Positions 22,630 through 35,600 of a DNA stretch of 64,000 nucleotides are shown in pieces; the stretch's first letter is position 1, and every line of letters starts with the position of its first letter. Location of the stretch: the NCBI GenBank assembly GCA_030248065.1, contig JASAMV010006942.1, positions 26,447-90,446 on the forward strand, written 5' to 3'. Below the pieces are notes generated by a model. The model was given only the letters and a program-made list of their open reading frames with translations. It had not been told where the DNA came from and made no database searches. A program made the translations under genes and the position numbers. Origin of the DNA: Rhynchonema sp. JSB1_4 (taxonomy: Eukaryota > Nematoda > Chromadorea > Monhysterida > Xyalidae).

Positions 22630-23763
22630 GCTGTAACGTATCTTGGGCAGAAGTCGTTCAAATGAAAGCACCGTCAACGCTGGTCCGGTTATAAGCCCGG
22701 TTGTTGACGCATGGAACTTCATTAGCACGGTTTGTCCCACGATAATTTGGAGCCAGAATTTTGGATTTTAATCGATGAACAGCAATAACGTTGGGGCTTC
22801 ATCGGATAGTAAATGCCACAATTCCGTGACATCGTAGGTGTCCAAAAAGTATGACGGAAGCGAAAGTGTGCTAAAATTATGAAATTTCTGTAAGATCTAT
22901 ACTACTAAAAAAGAAGACGTATATAGTCCAGCCACTTGCTCATGAGACGACTCTTTTTAAAGCTTACTAGGCCATATTAAAAAAATGCGCCGGGTACACG
23001 GGTTTTCGCAAACAAAAGAATGAGATTGGGTCGAGAGAGATGATGACAAGTTCCAGGCTGGCTGACCTCAATTTGTTGCGTGCTTACGCGAACGGCAACG
23101 TCGTTACACACACAAATGTTTTGGGAGTCAAAAGGGAATTTACGCACCGAGGTGGAGAGCGTGTTTTTTTTAAAAAACGTGCGTTTCTCTTTCTTTCATT
23201 TCCGAAATACGTGGAACCGGAACATTATTGGATCCGTTGAAGTCAGCTTCAAAGTAAGTCGTCTCATGAGTTCGTGGTTGGACTATGACAGCCCGACACC
23301 TGGTTCCTGTGCTCGAAAATAACAATTTTGAGATTTTAATGGTAAAGAGTGTATCTTGGGCGGGTGTAATCGTGTGCAGCCCGAAATTTCAAAAAATCTA
23401 ACTTTCCCTTGAAAAATCAGGGGTTAAACTTCACAAAAAATCGATTTTTAAGACGCCCGGGGCCCGCGTAAGAAAAGTAATTGTTAATGGTTGCTTAAAA
23501 GGAGTTTGGTATGTCTGAGCTCAGTTTTGGAAAGCTGAAAAAACGCTCTTTCCGACAGGCTATAATGGTTTCCCGATTTTCAATCGAAAAGTGGTATTAT
23601 TCGTGGTTTTATATTGTTCATGCCGTATAAAAGTGCAAAAAAGTGCTAATTGTCCAACTCGCCAGACTACCAATTTTTTTTGAAACTTGTGTTTAATTCG
23701 AAATCTACAGTGTCCAAACCGCCTGGAAAAATAAACCCCAGACATGTCCACCCTCCCTATTGT
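22630..23763. other. Repeat-derived, no gene
   Basis: 22765-22900 is a copy of family G. 22898-22920 reads TCTATACTACTAAAA then AAGAAGACG, resembling the start of Helentron/Helitron-like elements. 22930-23300 matches family L, also found inside the hAT element at 32815 (GAGAGAGATGATGACAAGTT, TCATGAGTTCGTGGTTGGAC). 23300-23760 holds nothing I recognise. Confidence 0.6.
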
Positions 23764-25140
23764 GCGCTAGCCAGGCCGCGCATACAGTCGGCCGGCTGGC
23801 AGGGATGTTTCAGCTGGGCTATGTAAGCAAGCCAACTGGCTGGCTGTTTTCACGCGCGCAAGGAATTTATCGTTAACGTTAGCAACCATTTATTTGTGAC
23901 GTTTCAAGGTTTTCATGCGAATAAACTTGTATAAAAGTTTTCTTGAGAATAAGCTTATTGTCGTTCAGATGATTTGAGACCAATGTTCATACACGCATTA
24001 CAATGGCGCATGTACAGTAACCTCTTATTGAGCTGATCACATTGGTGTTGCCCTTGGGTGGCCGGCACAGGGAAATGAAAAAGCTGATATGAGAACTCAG
24101 ACGGCGGTTTTGATACAAACGAATACAGCAGATCTGTCGTCATATATTGCGCTTGAACCGACTTGGTCGTGGCAATGACTCCTCGGCCTCGGTTTGCCAA
24201 CTTGTTTGAAAAAATCTGCAGATTGAAACCACACATTCATACACACTTATGTACGTAGCTACAGTACATGTAAAGCATATAGGCAAACCACGCCAACACG
24301 AGCCCGATTTCGCAGCTGGCAGAATAGTGAAACATTCATACGTGGCTGCTGATCTGGGAAATGTTACACGTTAAAGAATACAAAGTGGAGCACACATGAT
24401 GATTTTCTCTTTCTATTCGTTTTGAACACACACCACCTTCGAAATCGGGCTCGTGTTGGTGTAGTTTGCTTTTACGTAAGACAAGTTTATTCGCAAGAAA
24501 ACCTTTATACAAGTTTATTTGCATGAAAACCTTGAAACGTCACAAATGAATGGTTGCTAACGTTAAACAGGGCAACCGGATATCGCATGCTCCCAGAATC
24601 CGGCCTTTCGCAATAAAATGTGACTATACGATGAGTGATCACAAAAACATCGTTCACACAAAATGAAACGCGTTTAAATTGTGAGAATTAATTTTTAAAA
24701 ATTTGCTTTCGGAACAAAAGTCGACCTTGTGCCGACTTACGCTCCCCCTTTTGATCAGGCAACGGCAGAACATTTTGCAGGGAATCCAACCAGCTCGTCA
24801 ACCAACAGCCACGTGTGAAATGTTTCACAAACGTTTCATCTGTCAGCGAGCTGGTTCTTGTCTCAGTCTCACTGCCTTTCATGATCAAAAGGGTGAGCGT
24901 AACTCGGCACAAGCTCGCGTTTGTTCCCGAAAGCAACTTTTCAAAGATAAATTCTGACAGTTTTAACGTGGTTCATCTTGTTTGATCGTTGTTTTTGTGA
25001 CCGTTGGACATAAACAGTCTAACTGCGTAGTAAAAAAGCAAGCATGAGATACACGGTTTCCCGCTTTAACGATAAATTGCTTGCGCGCGTGAAAACAGCC
25101 AGCCAGTTGGCTTGCTTATATAGCCCAGCTGAAACATCCC
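23764..25140. repeat. Large fold-back with nested fold-backs
   Basis: The outer arm at 23790-23960 (GGGATGTTTCAGCTGGGCTA, CAACTGGCTGGCTGTTTTCA) is mirrored in two pieces at 24480-24570 and 25050-25140. Inside lie the CCAACACGAGCCCGATTTCG fold-back (24278-24476) and another at 24699-24946. The structure requires at least two successive insertions. Confidence 0.75.
24699..24946. repeat. Fold-back with palindromic GTGAAATGTTTCAC centre
   Basis: Arms TTTGCTTTCGGAACAAAAG ... and CTTTTGATCATGAAAGG-type sequences mirror around 24822. The exact centre is GTGAAATGTTTCAC, containing AATGTTTC at 24819-24826. Confidence 0.8.
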
Positions 25141-25469
25141 TGGGCACGGGTTCCGATGCTGGGCGTATTTCGCAAATTGGAACTGAAATTAGGATGTTGT
25201 ACAAACACCGGACAAATAGTTTAATGTCATCGAATGCGCTGAAACTTTCAGTTTTTGATGAATTTGTGTCAATTTTACAAACAATTTCAAGAATAGAGTG
25301 TGACACCAACATCGGACAAAAATATAAAAAAAACAAAAAAATAAACTAACACTAAATACCACTAAATTATTTGAGAACTTTTGGACATTTGACGAATTTT
25401 GTCCGATGTTGGTACAACACCTTTTTTTGGTTTTTCAAAGAGAAACAGTTTTGAGTCAACACTGTTGAC

Positions 25470-25975
25470 CAGGGTTGGATTAAAAATCTTTTTTACTATC
25501 GAACTTTTTTTTAAACAACTTTTTAAATTTTTTTTTTAAATCACTTTTTTTTATTCCGGACCCCCAAAAAATTGGTTTCTAGAAAAATGAAATTTCTGAA
25601 ATCATGTAGGAAATCTGATCTGAAATCAGATCTGAAATCATGAAACCTTAGGTATGTTTTGAGGGACACTAGAGAGAACTTCTCCACTGACTTGCATGTT
25701 TATGTCGATCACCTGCGATCTAGCCCACTTGGTCATAACTTTGAGAACCCGCCAGAAGGCAACTCTGTGGGCACATATGACAAAGGGAAGACCAACCTTC
25801 TGTTTGTGAATTTGGGGTTAAACTTGAAGAGAGATAAAGAGTTACACCACACTCATGCTGTGTGACAAAAGCAACAAATGACAAATCCACACAACTGCAA
25901 ATAGGCGAGCAACGTGGAGTCTGTCGATAGCTTACGTCGATAGCTCAATAACTGCACAGTATACGGTATGGGGCA
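25470..25975 (+). mobile_element. Family M, hAT-like ended repeat, copy 1
   Basis: Starts CAGGGTTGGATTAAAAATC, then poly-A/T and ATTCCGGACCCCCAAAAAAT. The body has TTTTGAGGGACACTA, TCCACTGACTTGCATG and CTTGGTCAT blocks and ends near GTATACGGTATGGGG. Copies lie at 28805-29280 and, partly, at 28560-28770. An open frame in the body is not conserved between copies. Confidence 0.7.
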
Positions 25976-26076
25976 GGGTTGAAAAAAAATTTTTTTTATT
26001 AGAGCACTGTTTTTTTTTTTAATTTTTTTTAATTAGAAAAAGTTTCAGGTGAAATGGAGGCGTTACACAAAAATTT

Positions 26077-26550
26077 TTGAAAACTCAAAATTTTTCGTCA
26101 CGTGACCCCTCACGTGGGGATCATCAACGTATGTACGAAGGCGATTCGATCATTCTAGCAGGATCTGAACGTGACGTGGACTGTACACGACTATTTTATC
26201 TATCAGTGTTTGTCGGTAGTATAAATATCACGCGGACGTGGGGGCGACTAACTGCGTAGATTGTCGCAGGATACTAAATTTCACGTGCCAAACATAGATG
26301 ATAATGATTCACCGACAATAAGAAGCGATTATCGTTTATGTATTGTAGCTGGTAAAGTTCTGATCAAAGGAGCGATGTGCCGGAGAATGCCAAATATGCT
26401 CCTCCAAAAAGCCGAAACTGGAAACAAATTAGTTGTTCTGAATAAGCGAGCCGCATCTGCACACATTCTATTCATGTCTCATATGCTTATACAAAGTGCG
26501 GGCATATTTGGGAAATTGATTGAAACCTCATATTCGATGTGAATCCTAAG
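26077..26550 (+). repeat. Family H dispersed repeat, copy 2
   Basis: It carries the open frame with RMYEGDSIILAGSERDVD and SVFVGSINITRTWGRLTA, ending in a stop at 26257-26259. The nucleotide sequence continues to match 18.78-19.24 kb in reverse. I do not recognise a protein family. The frame could be a relic of an exon captured by a transposon. Confidence 0.6.
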
Positions 26551-26993
26551 CTAAGCCCCCAGGTGGCGTACTTGGCGTTCTCCGGTACCGGAATTCTCCA
26601 AATAGAGCCCCTGTGAATAATGCTCTCAAGACACTCAATGAAATGAAAAGTTTCTGTTCATGATCCTGCGCCAGTATACGTACACTCGTATGTACACATG
26701 GTGCCTATTAGTTTCCACACGTTCTGCATAACCGTTTCACAGATTGGTGGGGCTACAATATAAAAAAAACTATGGTGCGAAAGAAGCATGCACTGACTTA
26801 TCATTTAAAAAAAACGGAGGTCCATCACTTCTTTACGACTCATTTTGGCGGTCAAACTAAGCGCCGCAGGCGCGATTTTGGGAAATTTAACCCGCGAAAT
26901 GAATTTCAAACCCGTTTTTCTCGAAATTTTTTTTTGGCGTTTGGTCACTTTTTTCACGATACCCTCGATATGACCGACTTGACGGGGTATGAC

Positions 26994-27483
26994 CAGGGTT
27001 GGGCAAAAAAAACGACGGCGTTTTTCTTAAAAAACGACGTTTTAAAAAAACGTCTAGGTCGTTTTTTCGTTTTTTTTAAACCTGAATTTCTTTGATTTTC
27101 CCTGATTTTTCAGGGAAAGTACCCTGATTCTCAAGGAAAATCAATTTTTTTGTCCCATTTTTTTCAAAAAAAGTTTCGACCAATTTTTACTTTGTCGAGA
27201 TACGTCGATATACGCAGTTTGACTTTCAATGATGACCCCGGCCAAAGTTGGTCTCACGATGCGGGTCTGATATGGGATCTTAACAACTCGCTAGAAAAGG
27301 GTTGAAACCCGTTTATTTTGCCTCAGAACACATAGAATTACTTCATCTAACCACGTTTTCTTCCCAACATGAGCGCTTTCCAATTTTTTGGGGCAAATTT
27401 TGGTCATCTGGGCGTTTAAAAAAACGTTTTAAAAAAAGTTTTAAAAAAACGATTTAAAAAAAAACGTTTTTTGCCCAACCCTG
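26994..27483. mobile_element. hAT-like MITE with exact 8-bp target duplication
   Basis: Ends CAGGGTTGGGCAAAAAAAAC and TTTTTTGCCCAACCCTG. GGTATGAC flanks it on both sides (26986-26993, 27484-27491). The host sequence is element K, and uninterrupted K copies near 34.98, 37.40 and 43.17 kb carry GGTATGAC once (as GTCATACC), which is the empty site. Confidence 0.95.
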
Positions 27484-27491
27484 GGTATGAC

Positions 27492-27987
27492 ATCGAAGTA
27501 CCATGTAGGTATAGTCATTCATTTTATTCTCGGTCCACACAAAGTATACAGCAAAGGTTTCATCGCAACAGCGGCCATCAAGTAACACGCATGTCTCGAG
27601 CAACGTTGTCGACCTGTTGGTTATCATCCACGACGATGACTGCTGCTTTCAAGGCGTTTAAACATTTTCTGTATACTGCCTCTGGACTGTTGTAAAACGG
27701 AAAGACTATACACGCATACTGTGTCCCATGTATCACAGGCAGGTATAATAACATCATTTGGGGTATCTTAGGTACCAAATACATGCCCCAAAGGTGATTT
27801 TGTGAAGAAAATTTTTCGACCCTTGGGAAAAAAATGACAAAAAATAACCCCCCAATAGGCCATTTTTGGACGTTTTAGAACATTTTGTTCCCCCGAAAAA
27901 TTAAAAAAAGTTTTTTTTTAAAATTTTTTTTCAGAAACTTTTTAAAAAAAATTTTTAGGAAAAAAACAATTTTTTTTGCCCAACCCT
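27492..27987 (-). mobile_element. Element K (hAT-like), partial
   Basis: The reverse-strand copy of K ends TTTTTTTTGCCCAACCCTG at 27986, with GGGGCATGTATTTGGTACC and CCCGTTTATTC-type internal blocks. It was broken by the MITE at 26994-27483. Confidence 0.75.
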
Positions 27988-28154
27988 GCCCCACAGTTAA
28001 TGTCACGTTCTAAAGCCGAACGCTAACCACGCGCAGTTCTAAAACATTGGGCACAGCTGCCTGGCTGGCTGGCAAGCTGCACCTGTGTGTGTTGCCTGAA
28101 TGTTTCAAAAATTGACGTTCGGGTTTAGAACCTGAAATTAACTCTATGGGGTGT
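27988..28154. repeat. Fold-back family S, copy 1
   Basis: The arms CCCCACAGTTAATGTCACGT and CTGAAATTAACTCTATGGGG are inverted. AATGTTTC is at 28099-28106. Other copies are at 30389-30551, 50411-50580 and 61941-62110, all with GAAACATT words at the inner arm ends. Confidence 0.8.
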
Positions 28155-28804
28155 ATCTTACTTTGGAATTTTACTATACTTGAGAACATAGGAACAGTTG
28201 ACACCGACCAGTTGTGTTCACAAACGGGCAGTAGCGAGGTGATATTTTCTACGATGAGCCAGATATAACGTGACAATTCGCGTTGGGGATATTCTGTCCG
28301 CCATTACGTACTTACGTGGTATCTAAAGTGAAGGCGTGTCACGAGAAAGGTAAATGATTGGCGCTTTTTTTAGCAAAGTTACATGAAAACAGGTGCATAA
28401 CCCGCGGTTTTAGAACGATAATTTTAGACTTCAAGCAGATTTGACTTGCTGGAAGAACTGAATGCGCACACAATGACGGCTGCTGAGGTAGTATAGTAGC
28501 GCCACGGACTGTCTAACGTTGCAATGACATAGTACCGATGCGAAATATATGTAAGCGCCGCAGGCAATTTTTTGAGAAAAAATATTTTTTTTTATTCGGA
28601 CCCCCCAAAAAAATTTTTCTTGAAGAATGAAATTTCTGAAATCATGTTTGTAAGGTATGTTTTGAGGGACACTATGGGGAATTTTTCCACTGACTTGCGA
28701 TCTAATCCCCTTGGTCATGACCTTGAGAAATTCGAAGGTAACTGTGGGTATGCATGCTGTATATGACAAAAGGACATAAACGGTCGCAGGCGCAGGCTCA
28801 TGAG
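28155..28804. other. Repeat fragments, no gene
   Basis: 28560-28770 is a fragment of family M. The rest (28155-28560) has no feature I can name. Confidence 0.5.
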
Positions 28805-29280
28805 CAGGGTTGGATTAAAAAAAATTTTATTATCGAACTTTTTTAAAAAAAAAAACTTTTTAAAATTTTCTTTTTAAAAATCACTATTTTTTATTCCGGA
28901 CCCCCAAAAAATTGGTTTCTTCAAGAATGAAATTTCTGAAATCATGTTAGTATGGTACGTTTTGAGGGACACTAAAGAGAACTTTTCCACTGACTTGCAT
29001 GCTTACGTAATCACCTGCGATCTAATCCCCTTGGTCATGACTTTGAGAAATTCGAAGGTAACTGCGGGTACACATACTGTATACGACAAAGGGAAGACCA
29101 ATCTTTTGTTTGTGAATTTGGGGATAGATTTGAAGAGAGATAAAGACTCACACCATACTCACTTTGTGTCACAAAAGGAAACAAATAGCTTATCCGCACA
29201 ACTGCAAACAGGCGAGCAACGTGGAGTATGTCGATAGCTCACGACACGCTCAATAACTGTACAGTATACGGTATGGGGTG
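28805..29280 (+). mobile_element. Family M, copy 2
   Basis: Begins CAGGGTTGGATTAAAAAAAA and follows the same body as 25470-25975, with scattered substitutions and short indels. Confidence 0.7.
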
Positions 29281-29332
29281 TCCTATTATGCATGCAGCTG
29301 GTGTTGGGATGTCAAGGAACTGTATGAGTCCA

Positions 29333-29577
29333 TCATAACACCATTTCAAACTGAAATATTAATTTTTTGCGGGCAGGCATTTTTTTGAGAATCATGGGCA
29401 ATAAAACACTTGAAAATATGCCTTTTTACCTTAAAAAATTCAGAAAATAACGAAAAAAAACGTGAAAAAATAATAAAAAAGTGGACTTACCTTTTAAAAT
29501 TTTAAAATAAAAAAAGTGGCCAACTTTTTAAAAAAAATTTTTTTACGAAAATTTTTTACTTTTTTTAATCCGACCCT
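29333..29577. mobile_element. hAT-like fragment upstream of astacin gene A
   Basis: The stretch from ATAACACCATTTCAAACTG to the end TTAATCCGACCCTG is shared with the upstream regions of copies B (53223-53475) and C (59020-59265). It marks the left limit of homology between A and the other two copies. A poly-A/T tract with a CAGGGTCGGATTAAAAA end suggests a hAT-like terminus. Confidence 0.6.
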
Positions 29578-29657
29578 GGCCGGCACACACAGAGGTTTCA
29601 ATGTTGCACTGAGCGCAGTGGCCAACCAGTAATCATTATATCGATTGCGTTTGTCAG

Positions 29658-32600
29658 AGTTCCGCAACGAGTCGTCAGCACCGAGCGCAGAGTCGTTGAC
29701 ACAACAGCTGTTGGGCGTCGTCAAAGACACCCCGCCGGCGGACGCGGTCGTCACGTCGGGACGCGGCGCCGGTGCACCGCGGAATGTGTCCACGCGTTGG
29801 CCCGACGCCGTCATGCCCTTCGAGTACAACTTTGAACGCGCGTATGTTTGAATGTTTATCAAATTGGTGCTTTGCTTTGCGGCGGCGAACGATGTTGTGA
29901 TGAAAACGGGAACGCAAGTATACATAAAGTCCACGGATAGGCACTCCAATAGCTCAGCTGGTCAGAGCAAGGCCCCGGATAGGCGGAAAACCTGGGTTTA
30001 AATCCCTCATGGGGAAAACCATATCTTTGCACAGGATCGTGAAATGTACACTTGCGAACTCGCACTATGAATGAACTTATTTATGAAATACTGGAGTTTT
30101 CGATTTAAAGCCCAGCGGGGTATTTGTGAACATTTGACGAAAATGGGCGACGTATAGTTTTTTCTGGAACGAGAAGTCCCTCTACCAAGAAATAGCAAAT
30201 CTCCAAGGAGCTGAAAATTTGTGCGTGACATACATAGGTTGTGAGAATGCTTGCCAACGGTTCATATCAACATGCCCTGCTTGCTACCTTTGTCCCGAGC
30301 TCTTTCGGTGGAATGAACTCCGGCGAGTCTCAATCTGTTCTCATATGTATAGTAAATTTCCAAATTCGCTGCCACACAGTGAAATACGCCCCATAGTTAA
30401 TGTCTCGCTCTAAACTCGAAAGTCAACTTTTGAAACATTCGGGCAGCAGACGCGCGTGCAGATTACCAGCCAGCCAGGCAGCTGTGGGCGCAATGTTTCA
30501 GAACTGCGCGTGGTTAGCGTTCGGGTTCAGAACGTGACGTTAACTATGGTGTGTACATATTTTTATTGTGCGGCAGCGAATTTGGAAATTTACCATATCA
30601 TAACATAACACAGCTAGTCGCTGCTATTGGCCGCACAATGGCCATATGAGAATCCATCCAAAGCCACCTTGATATTCAGGATTCCAAAGATGAGCCACGC
30701 CTAGCCACCAGGCTATTTGTATTTCTTACAAAACATTTTCAAATGAAAATAAACCAGCCAGTCAAACATTTTTTTAATTTCTGAAACATTTCGCTTACTG
30801 CATACTTCATGTGAGATTTACATGATGCCGCGCAATGTCAACTTGAATTTTCTGGCTTGCCAATTCAGGACAATTTTGAATGGATTCTCATATAGTCATC
30901 GTGCGACCAATACACATAACCGATTTGCAGTCGAACGGACCCTGTGTACGTGAAAGGTTTGATCACGGAGGCGATGGGCGAGATCACGACGACGACCTGT
31001 TTCCGATTTCGGCCGTGTGCGGGCAGCGATACGAACTGCGTCGTGTTCAACATTACGGACCAGCTCGGGTTTGTCTTTGGTTGATCGATGAGTGTTTAAA
31101 GCGGCCCCGCCGCTGTTGTTTTTTTTTGGGAGGGGGGTTCGACAACGTTGTTTTTGTTCATTTCGTTAGTTGGCATCGAGATCAAGAACAATATAATTTC
31201 GACAAAAAGTTTTTTTTTCTGAATTTTTGTTAATTTAGTAAAAGTAGCGCAAGCGCCGTTTCAGTTGAAATTGCGCAAAAATTTCTTAAAACTCAAAGTT
31301 TCTCGGCACAACAACAATAACGCTGGCAATTATTCGGACAGCAAATGCCAGAATTCCGTGGCTGGTAGGCTAAAAGATGACGGAAGCAAAAATTTAATCT
31401 ATACATGAATTTTGTGTAAAGTTCATTAACTGTTCGTTATACCTCAAAGGATGCAGATAGACCAACGTAGATTAGCACATAATAAATAACAAGTACATTT
31501 TGCTATTGGTCACACAATGACCATATAAGAATTCATCAAATCGATCCTGATTTTCACGTTCAGTCACTCTTAACCACTGTGCTATTTGTGATTCTCACAA
31601 AACATTTTCAGCTAAAAATAATCTAGCTGATCAACCACGTTGCCGCAGGTCTGAAACATTCTCTTTACTACATACTTTGTGTGCGATCACGCAACGCAAC
31701 GTCATTGCCCCGTCACTTTCCCTCTTTTTTGGTGGAATTTTCGAAACGGTGTAAAGGTCAGTTCGGCGTAAAGGTCGGTGTAAAGTTCGGTCGAAAGCTC
31801 GGTCGGCGAAGCTCGGTGTAAACGTGAAACATTGCCTGTTATTAACGTGGAATGTATCAGGTTTACACCGAGGTCTATCACGCAGAGCTGTCGACCGAGC
31901 TTTCCACCGACCTTTACACCCAACTGACCTCGTTTCGAAAATATCACCCTACGATTCAGGAAAAAACTTTGACCAATTCTTATAAAGCCATTGTGCAACC
32001 AATATCTGCCGGTGCCGCACATCACCTTTTTACATAGTTATTAAAGCTGCTGGTTAACAACCCTTCGACCGCGCTTGATCATCTTGGGGGTAAGTTTGCC
32101 CCCAGTGAAAAAAACCGAAAAAATTTGAAACGCTGCTGTGACACGAATAGGCGGTTTCATAGTTTGATACTGGAGTGACAACAACCTCCAACATTTAGGC
32201 GAAAACCGCAATGCACAATAGCTATTAAAACACCCGCATTGTTGAATAAAAAAATAAAAGGTTTCAGAAACCTGGCCATTTTTTGTTATTATTTTTTACT
32301 CGTATAATTTTAAGCATATCTGGTGAATGAAATAAGTTGTCAGTTACAAATAAAAATCCTCTAATTATCAAGTCCGGTGTTTGTGCTTCCCAGTTTTCAA
32401 GACCCTACACAGCTCACATAATGTTTACTACAACATGCGCAAGGCAGCCTTTCCATGTGCACACACACACACACACACAAAGGTTGCTATTGGTCGCACA
32501 ATGACCATATAAGAATTCATCAAATCAATCGTGATTTTCACGTTCAGTCACTCTTAACCACTGTGCTATTTGTGATTTTCACAAAACATTTTCAGCTGAA

Positions 32601-35600
32601 AATAATTAAGCAGATCAACCACGTTACCGCAGGCCTGAAACATTCTCTTTACTACATGCTTTGTGTGCGTTTCCCGCAACGCAACGTCATTGCCCGTCAC
32701 TTTCCCTCTTTACGATTCAGGAAAAAAATTTGACCAATTCTTATAAAGTCATTGTGCGACCAATAGCTGAAACATCATTTCCCGTCCGTCTGTGTGTTGT
32801 CGGTGTGTGTGCACCAGGGTTGGGCAAAAAAAAAGTTTAAAAAAAACACGGTTTAAAAAAAAAATTTTTAAGACGACTTTTCTAAAGCTTGCTTGGCCAG
32901 ATTCAAAAATGCGCCCGTTACAGGGTTTTCGAAAACAAAAGAAAGAGATTAGGCCGAGAGAGATGATGACAAGTTCCAGCTGGCTGACCTCAATTTGTAG
33001 CGTGCTTACGCGACCAGCAACGTCGTTCAACACGCAAATGTTTTGGGAGTCAAAAAGGAATTTACGCACTGAGGTGGAGAGCGTGTTTTTAAAAATACAT
33101 GCCTTTCTCTTTCTTTCATTTCCGAAATACGTGGAACCGGAACATTAATGGATTTGTACAAGTCAACTTCAAAATAAGTCGTCTCATGAGTTCGTGGTTG
33201 GACTATGGGTGGAATTTTTGAAACGGTGTAAAGGTCAGTTCGGCGTAAATGTCGGTGTAAAGTTCGGTCGAAAGCTCGGTCGGCGTAGGTCGGTGTAAAC
33301 GTGAAACATAGCCTGTTATTAACGTGGAATGTTTCAAGTTTACACTGAGGTCTATCACACTGAGCTGTCGACCGAGCTTTCCACCGACCTTTACACCCAA
33401 CTGATCTTTACACCGTTTCGAAAATATCACCCTATGCATGTGTTTCTCTCGTCAGTGGTTCACGGATTACGAGCTTCATCAGAGCAATCAAAGTTGTTTG
33501 GACAGCTTCAGGACAAACAGCAAAATATCTGGTTTCTGTATAGGCAAACCTACATTATCACGTAAATATACCTCATTTGGTCATCTCTGATGCACACATG
33601 CAGCAACACCAAGAGACAGAACATCAGTCAGTGGCCCACGTGGGCTTCAGGCCCCATCGGTTACTGGAAGGGCACAAATATAACACAGCAAAACTCGCCA
33701 ATAAGTCACATTCGTCAAGTATAATTGCTCATCGTGTATTATATTAGCCATTTTTGCATTCATCTTTTATTTTTGCAAAAAAAATTGAATCATTTTTTTG
33801 CCATCTTCGAAAATTTAAAAAAAAATATTTTTATTTAAAAATATTTTTTTTAAATTTTCATGTAAAAAATATTTTTTTCCATCCCTGGTGTGCACTGTGA
33901 GCGTGGCTACCTTGCGCATGTTTTGGTAAACATTGTGTGAGCTGTGTAGGGTTTTGAAAACTGGGAAGCACAAACAAATTACTTGATAACTAGAGGATTT
34001 TTATTTGTAATTGACAATTTATTTCATTCACCACAGATGCTTAAAATTACACGAGTACAAAATCCTAGCAAAAAATGCCCAGGTTTCTGAAACCTTTTAT
34101 TTTTTTATTCAACAATGCGGGCGTTTCAATAGCTATTGTGCACTGCGGCTTTCGCCACAACGTCGGAGGTTGCTGTCACTTTAGTATCAAGCTTTGAAAC
34201 AGCCTATTTTCCCAGGGGCAAACTTTAACGTGGCCGTGAAACATCAGGAAGCAACCTATCGGCTCGCCAGATTAGGGTAACACGTTTGTTAAAATATACT
34301 ACCCCAAGATCAAGCGCGGTCGAAGGGTTGTTAACATGGCTTTAAAACAGGACAATATGACATGGAAGTGCGCTTGCGATCGCCTAAAAAAGACAAAAAG
34401 TGTCGAGGCTGACCCAGTGGTTTTTAAAAAAAATTTTTATTAAAATTTTTTTTTAAAAAAATTCGTTCCAAAAGTTAAAAATTTTTTTATTATTTCAAAA
34501 TTCGAAAATTTCTCGATTTTTTTGCTCTAAAAGTGCTATTTTTTGCATAAAAATTGCTACTGTTGACATCACCTAACCCTACCATGGGTGTATTGGGTGC
34601 CATAATCGTTGTTTTGTGGCATCTAGACATAGTGCGCACGCTCACAGGGCCTCTCATGTGACTATAGTCTGTTGATTATATTTCGACATAGTGTATAAGC
34701 AAAAAAAAATATTTTTAAAAAAAAAAGGTTTTTGAAAAAATTTTTAAAAAAAAAATTTTTTTTTTAAAAATTGTCGGGGGAACAAAATGTCCTAAAACGT
34801 CCAAAAATGGCCTTTTTGGGGGTTATTTTTTGTCATTTTTTCTCAAGGGTCGAAAAATTTTCTTCACAAAATCACTTTTGGGGGCATGTATTTGGTATCT
34901 AAGATGCCCCAAATGATGTTATTATACCTCCCCGTGATACATGAGACACAGTATGCATGTACTTACATGGTACTTCGATGTCATACCCCATCGGGTCGGT
35001 CATATACGACTGATTCAGCGACTCGACAAGTATTTCTGCAGCTTATATTCTCAATTCTGTATGGTTTATGAGTGAATCTTGCTTATTCGGCCACAAACCG
35101 TTGTGTCTGATATTGGTCGCACAATGACTATATAAGAATTTATCAAATCAATCCTGATTTTCACGTTCAGTCACTCTTAAAGGGGGCCTTTCGCATTTCA
35201 AGCCCACTTCAAACCTCGCATGTGTTTAGACAGTGGTCAAGGCGTCATCAAAGTCAAACACACCGGAGGTCTAACGTTCCGCATGCGGCCAGGAGATGCC
35301 CTGCAAGAGGAACATCCGGGAACAAAATCAAATGTGGACCAGCCCAATTTCTACCTGCGCATTCAGGCAACTCGCCTGATGACAAGGGCGGTCAAGGAGC
35401 AGAATGTTTCGCACGATATTTGCCTCTGCCTCACTATAGAATTTCGTTTTTCTTTTTATTTCGAATTGCAACGAATTGTTCGTGCGTGGCTGCTAAATGT
35501 TTCAAGGTCTGATTGTCACGCTGGAACAATTCGTTGAAATTCGAAATATAAAGAAAAGCGAAATTCCATTGTTAGCGGTGTTGCAAGTTTCTTGCGAAAC

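Larger units (their letters stand above)
18178..27000. repeat. Interrupted inverted repeat centred near 22.6 kb
   Basis: 18178-18366 is mirrored by 26707-26895. 18670-19425 is mirrored by 25975-26700, including GGATCATGAACGG, the CTCCGGTAC hairpin region and the GTCACGTGACGAAAAATTTT block. The arms differ by scattered substitutions. The middle (19.5-25.97 kb) is filled with other fold-back elements, listed separately, that were inserted after or during the duplication. Confidence 0.8.
32041..34347. repeat. Family X fold-back carrying nested insertions
   Basis: Arms 32041-32480 and 33896-34347 are inverted (TGTGCTTCCCAGTTTTCAA with its complement, and the GTTAACAACCCTTCGACCGC ends). Between them lie a TG/CA microsatellite (32459-32479), a MITE-A (32490-32763) and a hAT element (32815-33887) that itself contains element T. 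32041-33205 is repeated in reverse at 45298-46480. Confidence 0.85.

Noticed and set aside
28572..29237. Family M frames (LRDTKENFSTDLHAYV...) as genes
   Set aside because: Frames are interrupted differently in each copy and lie inside a repeat with hAT-like ends.
35220..35537. 105-codon frame starting MCLDSGQGVIKV
   Set aside because: It lies inside a fold-back arm, overlaps an equally long frame, and crosses the AATGTTTC core.
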